This document shows positions 1-12,500 of a DNA stretch of 64,000 bases, piece by piece (the stretch's first letter is position 1; each line of letters opens with the position of its first letter). The stretch is from Glandiceps talaboti. Its lineage: Eukaryota > Hemichordata > Enteropneusta > Spengelidae. Under the pieces are notes generated by a model. That model was not told the DNA's origin. It ran no database searches and saw nothing but the letters and a program-made list of their open reading frames with translations. The stretch spans positions 14,717,367 through 14,781,366 of the forward strand of contig NC_135557.1 of assembly GCF_964340395.1 (NCBI RefSeq). Reading direction: 5' to 3'. The translations under genes and the position numbers were made by a program.

Positions 1-3000
1 TGTTATCCTGATATAGAACGACATTTTATTATTCAAATGTGTTCAATTTGGCTCGCGTGTTGTATAAGGGATTGCTATATGATGGGTACAAGCTCGTTTA
101 ATTGATTTAATAGGATACTTTCGAGTTGACGACTACTTCGTCTGCGGCAAAGCCGGGGAGAAACTGATTTAACCCCAAAAGTATCCTGTTAAAGCCATTA
201 AATGGGCACATACACGTCCAATAACAAAGTTATACTTTGAATTCGACTGGTTTTTAGGTCCTCCGCAGAATCTCACCGTTATTATCTACATGTCTGTTAC
301 ATAACTCATTACATTTATTCATTATCATGCTACTACACAAATTCACTATAGAAATCACATCCCACATATGTCGGCAAAATTGTTCCCCAAAGGCTCATTG
401 CTGAATCCATCAACTTGGCAAGGAGATTCATAATGTATCATATTTATTGTCCAAATGCCAGCAGTTTTCTCTTAACGTTTTTACCCAGAGAACGTCGCCA
501 TTTTTTCATGTAGTTCTGTTACCCAATCCTCGCGCACTTATGGGTGATCGTGTTCATAAATTTTATATAGGAAGCCTTTTCAGCACAAATTACTTTAAGT
601 GACCACAGAGAACCTCGATTTCTTACATACACAGTCATTACTGAACAACAGGTGCAAAGTCTTAGTCATGACAGCATATACAGGTTGGCATTGTAACAAT
701 TAACAAGACTACAGTCACACTGTCATTAAAATGGTTAAGTAAATAGAGGACTCTTTCATTGATGGTTATAGAGTTTGGGGACAGTTTCATTGTGTACAAA
801 CTTGTCAAGTTTAATGAAATTGAGAGCACTTGTACCTTTCAAACAACTATCTGAATTTGTTATAAATGAGGAAAGAAAAGTGACACGTGTATGAATTGAA
901 CCCACGTCCCCTAAACACTAGTCAGAGTTCTCTAACCAGCTTAGCTAACGTGCCAAACTGGCAGATACCATGAATATATCCTATTAACCCTCTGAGACGG
1001 GGAGGAGTACATTAGTTTTACGTGTACAACTAGACTGTTGTACAGCAGTCATTAACTATACCAGCATGCAGATATCCCTTTCTCAATTGCTGTTTAGCCA
1101 ATTAGAATGAACCTTGCGGAAAGCTTCACGATATACCAGTGGCTCTACATAATGTATTAAACAAACTTTACTTTCGATAATGGGATTTTCTTTATCAAGA
1201 ATTACAGGTTTTTGTATTCAATGAAACTTTCCATTGCATGACTTTTATACAAACGGAAATGGCGTATATAGAAGTAACTCTTGGGACATATTAGTCGCTA
1301 CATATAAATACACTGATCAGTGAAGTATTCGTATGGCCAAGGCGAGCTTTAAAGCCTTTAGGATTGATTGAGTTAAGGCTGCATTCATAGTTTGCTTCAT
1401 ATTAAAGGGTGTGTGCATTATATTCTCCTTACTGATGTATACTATAGCAGACCGCATGGCATGTGAGTAAAAGTGTCAGGTACTCTGGATATATGCACAA
1501 AGCATGTGCGATGCTCAATGACGGCGGTGCTTTCACAACCGTAGCCAGTTAAAGTGTAGCAGGAAACAATGAAGGCATTAGGTGCAAACACATCCCTTTT
1601 TACGTAAACTCTCACTAACTTGCCACGGAGTTATGTTAGTATTGCAATATATTTATCTAAAAGCGGAAACTTCGAAGAAAATGCAACTATGCATTCACAT
1701 TCTTGATTGTGTGCATGGGCCGAGCGTGCGCTCATTTGCATACATGAATGCAATAAAGTATACAATTAATGTGTTTGGTATTGCACTGCAGTAGAAATAC
1801 CAATATTATGCGTGCACACAGATGGAAGTAATAACTTTTACAAAGTTTAATGCAATCTGTGATAATTATTACTGGGCAGACCTCACACGTGGAGATGGGG
1901 CATAATACATAAACAATTCGATGGTATTATTAAGTGTATGAAATATATACCAATACTGGTTTTTCTTGGAAACGTTCATGACCTGTAATAGTGATAACGT
2001 AACCTTATTGGAGTCTAGTTTTGAAGTTGTCGTCTGAATCTCTCTGATCAGGCGACCTCATAGCGTAGGAATAGACTACAGTATACTATTGCACATAGGC
2101 TGAAGGTTGTAACCACAATCACTGTTGACGGATGGATGGCGTTCTAGAATTCCGATGGATTCGCATATTTTCTTCGGCCAATATTTATCCTGTCTGCATA
2201 TGACTTTTGAGTTCTCAGTTGCTAGTGTGTGTCATGTCCCTTCGAAACTAGATTCCAGCAATTTATCACTATTACTATATAAAGTATAGTCAATTATCAA
2301 TTTCTTTTTTCCTATGGCCTGTGTTAACAACCCCAGAAAATATTACGTATGCCATAAAGGCATGCGCCGACATTAACGTTACATTAGAATAATTTATACT
2401 CACCCTCCAGCGCTATGAAATAACAAAAAAGTTTGACAAACGGACAAAAGGAATGATAAACAATTATCGATTATTATGCCAATAACCTTAGCATATTTAT
2501 CTTATTTGACCGACACCAATAAGTCCTTTTTGCTTAAAGAATATAAAATTGTGTATATTGTGGTTTGGTCATTAAACTGTGAAGGTTGAAAAAAGAAAAA
2601 AATAGTCCTGACCACAAAATTATCACTTTCTGTTCTTCACGTTTTATCATTTAGAAAAAAAAAATTTTCTTCACGAACAATTGACCTTTTTGTACACACA
2701 TATCAAAACACAGATTTTGGTGTAAGCTTTAGTTAGTGGAAGAGAAGTGGGTATCTTGTAATATAGATTATATGAACAAAAGAGCCTCATTTATTTCTAC
2801 CAGAAAGAAACGATGTAAAATAATAAAATGTTGCTTTGTATCTCAATAAACAGCAAACAGTGAAACGGACGAACATTTATTATTGTACGTACAAGACATG
2901 GTTCATAAACACACATGGTAAACAAAATTATCACACAGAGGGAGAGAAAAGTAACCTGCAACATGCTGTATACACAGTATAAAACATAAATGATCATATA

Positions 3001-3129
3001 GTGTCAAGTAGATAGACGTAGACAAATATTTTATGTTGCTAAATGCAAGGGATATAAGTACTAAAACTTTGAACAGCAAAGAAATCAAGAAAATGTGGTC
3101 TTACAAAAACACCATTTATACATTCTTAC
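1..3129. other. Non-coding stretch, no gene recognised
   Basis: I see no convincing exon here on either strand. Open frames are short and look like chance. The only structured element is the tRNA-like sequence at 882-954. The stretch lies downstream of the last CTLD exon of the minus-strand gene, and the partner exon that should complete that CTLD is not visible in it. It is probably intron or 3' flank. Confidence 0.5.
882..954 (-). repeat. tRNA-derived SINE head or tRNA pseudogene
   Basis: Read on the minus strand this 73-nt stretch has a seven-base acceptor stem whose two arms (GGCACGT and ACGTGTC) pair along their full length with one wobble. It has an A-box-like TTAGCTAAGCTGGTTAGAG and a B-box-like GGTTCAATTC at the correct spacing. 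The T stem is imperfect and no good anticodon stem forms, so a working tRNA is unlikely. A tRNA-derived SINE head or a decayed tRNA fits best. Confidence 0.45.
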
Positions 3130-3424
3130 TTGAATGCAGCACATTCTAGACCAATAGCAGGTTGGTTTGTATTCCAATTAGAATACCCATCCAATGACGT
3201 GCCGTCATCATATTGCCAGGTGTCCGTAACCAATTGTAAAGCAAACCATATCTTGTTACTGGGTGGTGAGGCATTTATGCCAGTGAGATACGCTTCGACC
3301 CGTGCTTGTTTTTCAGCATTGGTAACTTGAGTCAGTCTTCCTCCGTACATTTGGCAATTGTCCCTGGCTTCGTTCCAAGCGTAGATGGCTTGTGGCAACC
3401 AAAGGGTACTCACATCGTACGATT
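3130..3424 (-). CDS. CTLD12, first exon
   Basis: This 295-nt exon encodes the first two thirds of a CTLD, including WLPQAIYAWNEARDNC, MYGGRLTQV, IWFALQLV and the NWNTNQPAIGLEC loop. It is nearly identical to the first exons of CTLD9 and CTLD6 and has exactly the same length. Acceptor CATAG and donor GTAAG are intact. The second exon (about 74 nt, ending in a CEF-type stretch), which lies 760-860 bp downstream in the sister copies, is not visible in the remaining 3.1 kb. A (GAT)n/(AAC)n microsatellite abuts its upstream intron. Confidence 0.8.
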
Positions 3425-3504
3425 CTATGACAGACACAGAATAAAGCGTAAAGTCATCGTCATCGTGATGATGATGATGATCATCATCATCAGTGATGAT
3501 GATT

Positions 3505-3555
<51 letters not shown>

Positions 3556-6500
3556 AACATCATGCATCATCATGATAATGGTGTTAAATTGAACTTGATA
3601 ACTACGTCCGATCCTTGGCTTTTATGGAGGTCTTTGGGAGTAGAAACCATATACAGTTTCCATATGTGCCACGTCGTAGTTACTTCAAGGGTCATTTATC
3701 CCACTCAGGATGTAAATTTGTATCCCGATTGGGATAATTATATTACTGATTTTGCAATCTTGCCTAAATGAATGCCTACAGACAAGTACTTTGTCACTTA
3801 CCAGGAATCTTGGTTGTAGTTGGTCCTGTTGTGGTTGGCACTGGAGTTGTAGTTGGTAACGTAGTAGGAGATGTAGTTGTAGGTGGCACGGTTGTTGTAA
3901 TGGACGTATCTGGACGATAAAGGATTCAGTGAAAAACAGAAATAAAATGTTACGTAGGTCAAGTTTATGATGGGTCTGTACGTTATATCTTAAAAGACAT
4001 AAGAATATTTTTGGTGTTAACACTTGTAATGTCACCATACAGACACGTGAGCACAATGTTTGATACAGAACAGTGAAGACTAGCCTGCAATGCGCTGTAA
4101 ATATACATATTTAGTAGTTATACAATGAACAACAACCACTTGAACATCTTGTTTGTGCAGAACTTAGGATTTCTTCTTGGGCTATTAGATAATTAACAAA
4201 AACAGAACAAACTTATTAATTTTGCATAATCTACCAAGTTAAAATGGCACAATCTTGTTTTTCTAAAGTGACGTATGTGCAGGTTTATTTTTACATAATA
4301 ACTAACTTGATAACAAGTTTCATCTGGTTCAACTCAACTGTATGTTGAAGTGAGAGTATTGACTAGTAATTCCTTTCGATTTTAGCTCCTCATGAAACAT
4401 GATCACAAAATCTAAGCTTGTGATTCCTTGATTTGACCTATCATCTTAAAGGTCAGTGGTCGACTACTACGCATGTCCACATTTTCCCGTATCATAATAC
4501 TTATGGTCACTCTGTTTTCATTTTCGCCATGGCCCAACCATCGCATTGAATTGAGCTTATTCCATTGAAACCGAAGTTCATTTGGGAAAGTGTCTGTCGT
4601 AAATCATGTAAAGTTTTGCGTAGAAACTAAGATTTGTTCGAGTGCCTGCTTCTTGTTAGTAGCTGGGTTTTCGTAGCGTAGCGTGCGAGGGCGTATGAAC
4701 TGACAGCTGCACTTTACAGGGATTCAGCAACAAACAAGTGTTGCCAGTTCCAAGATGCATCGCGCGTCTCCCCATAAAACGCCATGAATTTTATGGGGAG
4801 ACGCACTACTCAGGGAGATGGTTGTCATCTGACCGTACCCTGGGTTTACCAGTAAAATGATTCTATGTCATTGATGACATTTAGGCTTTGTTCTATAAAA
4901 CCACTCACAATTAAAGAGGTCAACATGTCTTTCCATCATTTCACGATGCAAATATCATATCAAATGTTACAGTAATAAAAACAAGCCCAAAGGTAACAAC
5001 ATAGGCGACAACATCTCACGCAATGCATCTTGGAACCGGAAATTCGTCTATGAGGTAATAACCTGTATTCATAACAGAAATAGTCGAATTACAAGTACAA
5101 TAATCTTACCGACTTCACATAGGCCAAGTCTCCCACCACCCCAAGTACAAGGAATATCCTTCCATAAATAACTATCGTCCTTCCTATCGAGAGTAATTAT
5201 CAGTAAAATTTATTAAGAACAGACAAACAGTACAACTAAGCAGCCCAATTTGAAAGCAAAAGGTCACTATTAAACCTGATTATAAATATGGGTCGTGATA
5301 GTGCAATATTCCAAATTGAAAGAATTTCAACATGGTATATTAATATTCTAAAGTGTGGTAACCTTTCTTTCAGTTAACAAAAATGAAAGAATTTCATAAA
5401 GTAACCACAATGATAAACAAAATATTTGTTTGGGTTAAATTAAATACAATTTAAACTAAGAAAGTAAGAATAAGTGTATTTTCCACTGTGTTTGGTAATG
5501 GAAATCCAAAATATAACACTTGGATAGAAGATGTATACAAATGTTAGTTCATATTTGCGGACAAAAACTGAAAAAACACGGTTTATATATCACAAGTTAT
5601 TTACTAACAATACCTTATTGTGGCACACGTTCGATCAACGTTGAGGGCATAACTCGAAGGAAAGTTAAAATAAGTCTGCTCTTCATAGCCGTTCATCCAA
5701 ATAGAGTCGTAGTTCAGATTGAAATAGAACTCGTTACTTGAAGTATTCTGAGTCTGTAAGTATTCCTCAATGACCAGTTGAGTTCCTACGTTTGGTATAG
5801 ATGCCAAGGTTGCACCCATTTCGATACAACCATCCTTTGCCGTCAGACCATTTACAGGATTCGGGTTCACAAAGTAATCAAGGTTAGAGTTCACTGAAGC
5901 ATAAGAGAGATTTGACAACCTATTTACACTTTGAAATGGAATAATGCCTAGTTTTTGACACATGTCCTCACAGATTGAGAAATGTTGCAAATGCCATTGT
6001 GAAATTGAAGCCCCCCCCCTTCACAACAATAAATTATGTCTTTCCTCCACATATGATACATGTATCCTCCTTTGCATCAATATCCTAATCTGTCAAGCCC
6101 ATGACTTATCATCTGAGTAAATAAACAAGTTTAATAACACCATTTGTAATATTGCACAATGCAAAACGTCACTAAACTGTACAAAATAAAGGTTATCATT
6201 CGTTTTTGTCGAAGTCATTGTAAGACTGGACAAAAACAGTCCCTAGCCTTTTAGCGATAAGTATTATAAAACAAACAAACATCTTAACTAAAAACGTCTT
6301 CTTAATATACAATGGGAAAACACTTCAGTTGATGCATGATACCCCGTCGCTATAACAAGTATAACAGCTAACCTAATAAGCAAGGAGAAATGAAATACTA
6401 CCTTCACAGAACTCTCCTGTCCATCCCTCTGCACAAACACAAAGACAACCAACCTGGGCTTCCATAGCAATAGAACCATGCTTACACCACGTGTTGTCAT

Positions 6501-9500
6501 TGCAATCTAGGGAACACATATTCATACAAACAAATTTCATGAAATAATTTAATTAAGATGGTGGCCAGCCACTAAATGAGTGCGAATCACCATGTATTTA
6601 AGCCATCTGGCATTCTTACTGCACTATCGTTCGTAATCATGGCGCGAAAGATTTTCATAGCATTTAAATTTCTATATGTCGGCAATCCCCAAAAAGTTTA
6701 ACGTTAATGCCAAATTAAAGGCCTGGTTGTGTTTACGAGCAGACAACGCCTATTACGTGCCGATTCTGTGATGCCCCAACCGTAGAATATTGCAATGGCA
6801 TTGACTCATTTTTACAGCGAAAGCTTTGCCAAAATCTCTATCTCAAAGCAAAAGTTTCAAATTTCAAAATCAATTTCGTTGTCGCAAGCAGCCATGTTGA
6901 AAAAAAATACTCGCATGGAGTGTTAAAGGGAACGCTATCATTGGTCAATTTATTGCTGGAGATGAGAGCTAGCAACAGCATACTAGTGTACTAGCAAACA
7001 TTTTTATAATGGTCACGTGAACTAGTCTGTTGGGTCTTGACCATTAATGATATCACATCAATAGTAACAACATTTCATTTAGCCAACTCTTGGTATGGCT
7101 TAACTTACCAAACTCACAGATGTGTTTCCTGGTAGCGGTACTACACGTCACCATACTCCATACACCAGCTGGGTAGCTACATTTATCAGAATCAAGTAGA
7201 CAATACAAGTTTGTAATCACGATTTAGGGTGTAATTGTGGATAGCAGCTGGAAACAAAATTCTAAAGAACTTCACAGTAGTATACCAATGTAATAGTGGA
7301 AATAGCGAATATGTCCGTACTAGATATGGAAATGTGTCTTGGAATAAACTGTTTAAACATTTACTGTTACTTTGTTAAAGGAATCTTTTCTTTTAAAATA
7401 AAACAAGATCAGAGGTCACCCTGATTGAGATAAAGGCCAATATGTTATCAATATATAACCATTTTAGAATCCAATATGGCCGCCGAATACGTAGTCTTGC
7501 TGCCAGAAGTCGTGAAATTCGTTCTTTTGTAAAGCAGCGAAGCTGCGAGAAGTGAGGGACTTGTTTGGGACATCTCCCTCACTTCTCTCAGTTTAGCTGC
7601 TCAAAGCACTTCGTTAACCTTACAGAGAAACAAACGTTACGACGCCTGGTAGCGAGACTGAGTATTCGGCGGCCATATTGGATCCCAAAATAAAAGATTA
7701 TTGATTCCCATGAAAACAAGACAGGGAATCCCTAAATAGTAATTATTATTTCAAAAAGACAAGCAAACTCCTATATGGTAATTCATCTTTACCAATAATG
7801 GTATCACTAATCTATTTATAGAGAATGTTATCTTCATGTTTCGTTTGCAGAGTAAAAAAAATAGCCTGATAAACATCACAATCTTGTATTTTTTTTATAA
7901 ATGAACATTACGTAAACTTAAATCATGTATAACAGCTAAACTAGGACCATAATTGTTGTCCTTCATCTTTTTCATAACAAGTTGTTCTCTGCTTTCAGTT
8001 TTAACCGAAACAAAGATATATTTCTAACAAATAACTTGTATAACATTTTTCAGCGTAAATCCAACTTTGCTGGAGCTGTTGAGTACATTGGAGGTGTCAG
8101 AAAGTTAGCCTCATCTTTCTCTTGAGAGAGCGAGCAATTAGTGAACAGACGGTAAGATGTGGTAAAGCTGTATGTGGTGTAAGTTAATATTATATAGACA
8201 ATTGTAGACACGAGGGTCAGTTTGTTATGAAATTGTGTTGTACAGAGACAATTATCATTTCTAGTAAAAGGATCTAGAAACGTACACATCATATTACCAG
8301 TACCTGTCGACAAGATTTAATCGAATTTTAAGAGAACTTAAAAATGTTTTTGCAGTTTTAAATAGGGATTTGTGTATATGACATGACGTACATACCCTAG
8401 TCTAGATACAAATTAAAGTATAAATGAAACGTTTAATACCTGACATAAGCACAGTCTTTACCACTGGGGCTACCACCAACCGTTGAAGTCCATTGAGTGA
8501 ACTCTCCTTGCTGGTTATCATTGTCAGCCATCCAGACTCCATCAATTTTATGCAGACCAACCAATACTTCAGCTTCGGTGGTCGTTGATATGAAGTTTAA
8601 TACATTTTGAAACATTTCGTATGATTGTATTTTCGCCAATTTCCCTCCAAGGGATGTACAGGTGTCTACTGCAGTAGTGTAGTCTTGTGGGTTTGAGGAT
8701 AGTCGATAACGTACTGGTGGCGTGGGATCAGGCTCTAAAAATGATTGAAAAATGACATTCAATCGAACAGATAATAAATATTGTTATAATGCCTCAAAAA
8801 AGAAATGTTAGGCTTGCATTTCGTTTTCGGAAAAGTATACCCTTTTTGCTTAGATGAGTAGGTTATGGCATATCTACTAAAATATTACTGCCATATATGT
8901 TTAATAAACTGTGGAGTCTTTGTCTTGACCTCTGCACTCAAATGTATGTATGTATGTATGTATGTATGTATGTATGTATGTATGTATGTATGTATGTATG
9001 TATGTACAGAACTCCCTAGCTTGGTAGTTTATGCAAAACGGTATGCTACGGTCATTGTAACATTACTAATATTTATTTAACATTCCTGTGTGCATAATAC
9101 AACTGATCACATGATAGTTACAGATCCTGTGTGCATAATACAACTGATCACATGATAGTTACAGATCCAGACCTACTATGTGTAAAAACATTCCCTTTGA
9201 ACAAGGTCGAATTTCGAAGAATATTTAAAAGACATTAAATCTTTTTAACCGCCACCATAACTCACTTATTTTGTATGCAAAAATATTCAAAACGGTGTGG
9301 CTTGTTAACCAGCATAATCACACTGGTGGTAGAAGTTAGATTTTACTTATCTTCATCTTACCTAGACAAAGCATTCCTTTCCAACCAACTTGGCAGTCAC
9401 AAGTACAACTTCTATCTGTTGTGTTTATAGAAAGAGCGCCACCATTATGGCACCATGAAGCACCATCACCCATACAATCTAATAAGATAAAATAGATATC

Positions 9501-12500
9501 ATAACTTTATTGAATGGATGCCATGTTCTAAATACTATTTCCCCCAATATTTTTCTTTGTTCAATCGAGTAAAACACTTACAAGCTTACCGAATTCACAT
9601 ATATGGTACCGACCACCATTCTTGGTACAGTCGTCACTCACCCATCGAGAAGCACTGTTTACCCTAAAACACAAGAAGGTAACACAAATGCTTGTTAGAA
9701 CTGGTATAAGTGAAAATAACATTTAGGCTTTTTAACAAGACGTGAGCCTAAAACCAGGTAGTATATAATAAAGCGAATTTATAATACGCCTGTCCTCCGA
9801 AGAGCTCTAGGCGCAGACACAGTACAGTATATAATAAAGAATGTCTATCCAGATTTGTTCATCTCGTGGTTTGGTTCATTTTAAAACCAATATGTAAATA
9901 GTTTAGAAACTGCATCTTGAATCAAAGAAATGTTTTATCTTTAAAACTTAGCGGAAATCGATGTTTGATATTGTATGCAGAGAAAGTATTATTTTATCTT
10001 CCATAATTTATTTCTTGATAAATAAAACATATCTTGCATGACACTTACATTTCATATTAAAGTGGAACAAAGTTTGATTATCGTTCATAAACAAAACACA
10101 CATATAAAATGATAAAGCAATGTACTTTTATTCATATTAGCATTATTGAAAGAATCTGAACAAGACCCCAGTGTAGGTCAACATTGATAACAATTGCACA
10201 ACTGATTTTCAGTCACGAGCAAATCGGTATTGCCACCGGGAGGAAGATGTAGAGAACACTTGCAGGTGTGCAAAGCTAATGCTGTTTAAACATCATACTT
10301 AATACCCAGTTATAGTTAACAAATGCCGAGATGCCAGACATAACTCACAGCCACCATGTTTCAGTATATAGTGCCCGACCCTCTTATCCTTTGTTCATTT
10401 GCCTTTAATATCTGTATTGGGTGAATTGCATTCTTAAATACTACTCTGGCTTGTTTAATAGTACAGAAAATGTTATCAATATATATTCTAGACTGTAAAA
10501 GTTAGAGTTCTGTTCCTTACTTGAATGCAGCACATTCTAGACCAATAGCAGGTTGGTTTGAATTCCAATTAGAATACCCATCCAATGACGTGCCATCATC
10601 ATATTGCCAGGTGGCCGTAACCAAATGTAAAGCAAACCATATCTTGTTACTGGGTGGTGAGGCATTTATGCCAGTGAGATACGCTTCAACCCGTGCTTGT
10701 TTTTCAGCATTGGTAACTTGAGTCAGTCTTCCTCCGTACATTTGGCAATTGTCCCTGGCTTCGTTCCAAGCGTAGATGGCTTGTGGCAACCAAAGGGTAC
10801 TCACATCATACGATTCTATGACAAACACAGAATAACGCATGTGATTGTTGCAATTATTTTCCCCGAATTTAATAAATAGTACTTTAGGTGGTATAATTAT
10901 AATATTCCCAACACTCATTCAGCCAAAACATATTACTGAGCTAAGGGTTTGTCACTAGTGACTCGCAGTGGCAAGGTCCCTTAGGTCACTCGTGCTATCC
11001 TTGGCTGAATAATGAAAAAATATTTGCGATTAGTATCTAATTAATTAGGCCTAACAAACAGATTGTACGTAGATTTTTTATTTTGTTTTTTATATATTTT
11101 TTTTCATGTGTGAGTGTCTAGTTCAGGTAGTATGTTTTCCGTAGTTTTACATATTGACTCTGTATTATTGGTTTCTGCTCATCAGATTTACAGCAATTCC
11201 AGATTGGAAGAACACTTTTATATTGTCTTTTTAAGCTGATGTCAGTTTTCACATCGACGATTTCTCGAGAGACTTCACAATTTTCGTGACTTTATTTTAT
11301 TTTTCTCGAATACGTAGAGAATAGTTTAAGGTCGGCAGTGAAAACTAGGTTGGGCCGGGTAAACGAAACGAAACAATTTTATTTAGGCCTAATGGGTGTC
11401 TTCAGAGTAATTTATCACTTACCAGGAATCTTGGTCGTAGTTGGTCCTGTTGTGGTTGGCACTGGAGTTGTAGTTGGTAATGTAGTAGGAGGTGTTGTCG
11501 TAGGTGGCGTGGTTGTTGTTATCGTAGAATCTGAAAAGTAAAGGTACAATTGAAACATCGAAGTAAGTAGTTGTGAAGGTAAGTCCATTAGGAATTTATC
11601 AGAATTCAAAAATTAAACAGAGACGCCACTCCTGGAAATAAATGCCTTTTTAAAAATCAAGGATTCTTCGCTATAAATATTAATGATTCCTTAAAGCGTT
11701 ATGCCTTCAGTGTAGAAAATCTCACGAATATTCATTATACAACCACGAATATATTATTTCTGCTGACTCCCATGATGCAATGCATATGGCCCATAGCAAA
11801 GATACCTTATATAATGGGCCAAGACCAACTTGATGTTTCTCTGAAATTAACAGTTTTGAGATCTGATATAATGTTTGCGCGATCAATTTCGAAGGTAATA
11901 ATAACGTGCATTTGACGCCGAAACACATCGCAATGGATGTCAAAGGTCACGAGCACGAGGTACTCGTGACCGGCGCCTGTCAGCAGACTCGGCAAAAAAA
12001 AAAGTTGAGAGAAAAAAAAAATTGAATTTTTTTTTAAAAAAATAAAAAAATAAAATAAAATAACTTTGACCAAAAATATATTTTGACTTTCAATTATATA
12101 TAATCCTTTAAAAAAGTCTGGTTTGACAAAAAATAAAACAATATTCTCAAATGAAAACTTATTTCAATTAAAATAATGTGAACATGGAATAAAAGTACAT
12201 AAACGGTTAAATTTGTAAGTACGAAAAATATAAAATATTATAGCTAAAATAAAAAAATACTTTTGGCCTGAACGGCTTCCCATACCAATATAGCAAGATT
12301 GAATGAATACAATTTCCTGCTATATTTGTCTAAATGAAATGAATTAACAGCACCTCTATGCAGACATGGAATGTAAACATTAAAACCTTGGCGACGGCAT
12401 GTCTACATATAGTATAAGTGCGTTTAAATGGTTGATTTAAGTTATTTCATTCAGACTAAATGTGACAAGCATTGTTATCTGAAAGTGAAGAATACTCAGT

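Noticed and set aside
10521-10721. Plus-strand frames mirroring the CTLD exons (also at 3130-3330 and 17695-17880)
   Set aside because: Antisense shadows of minus-strand CTLD exons, repeated wherever the exon is duplicated.
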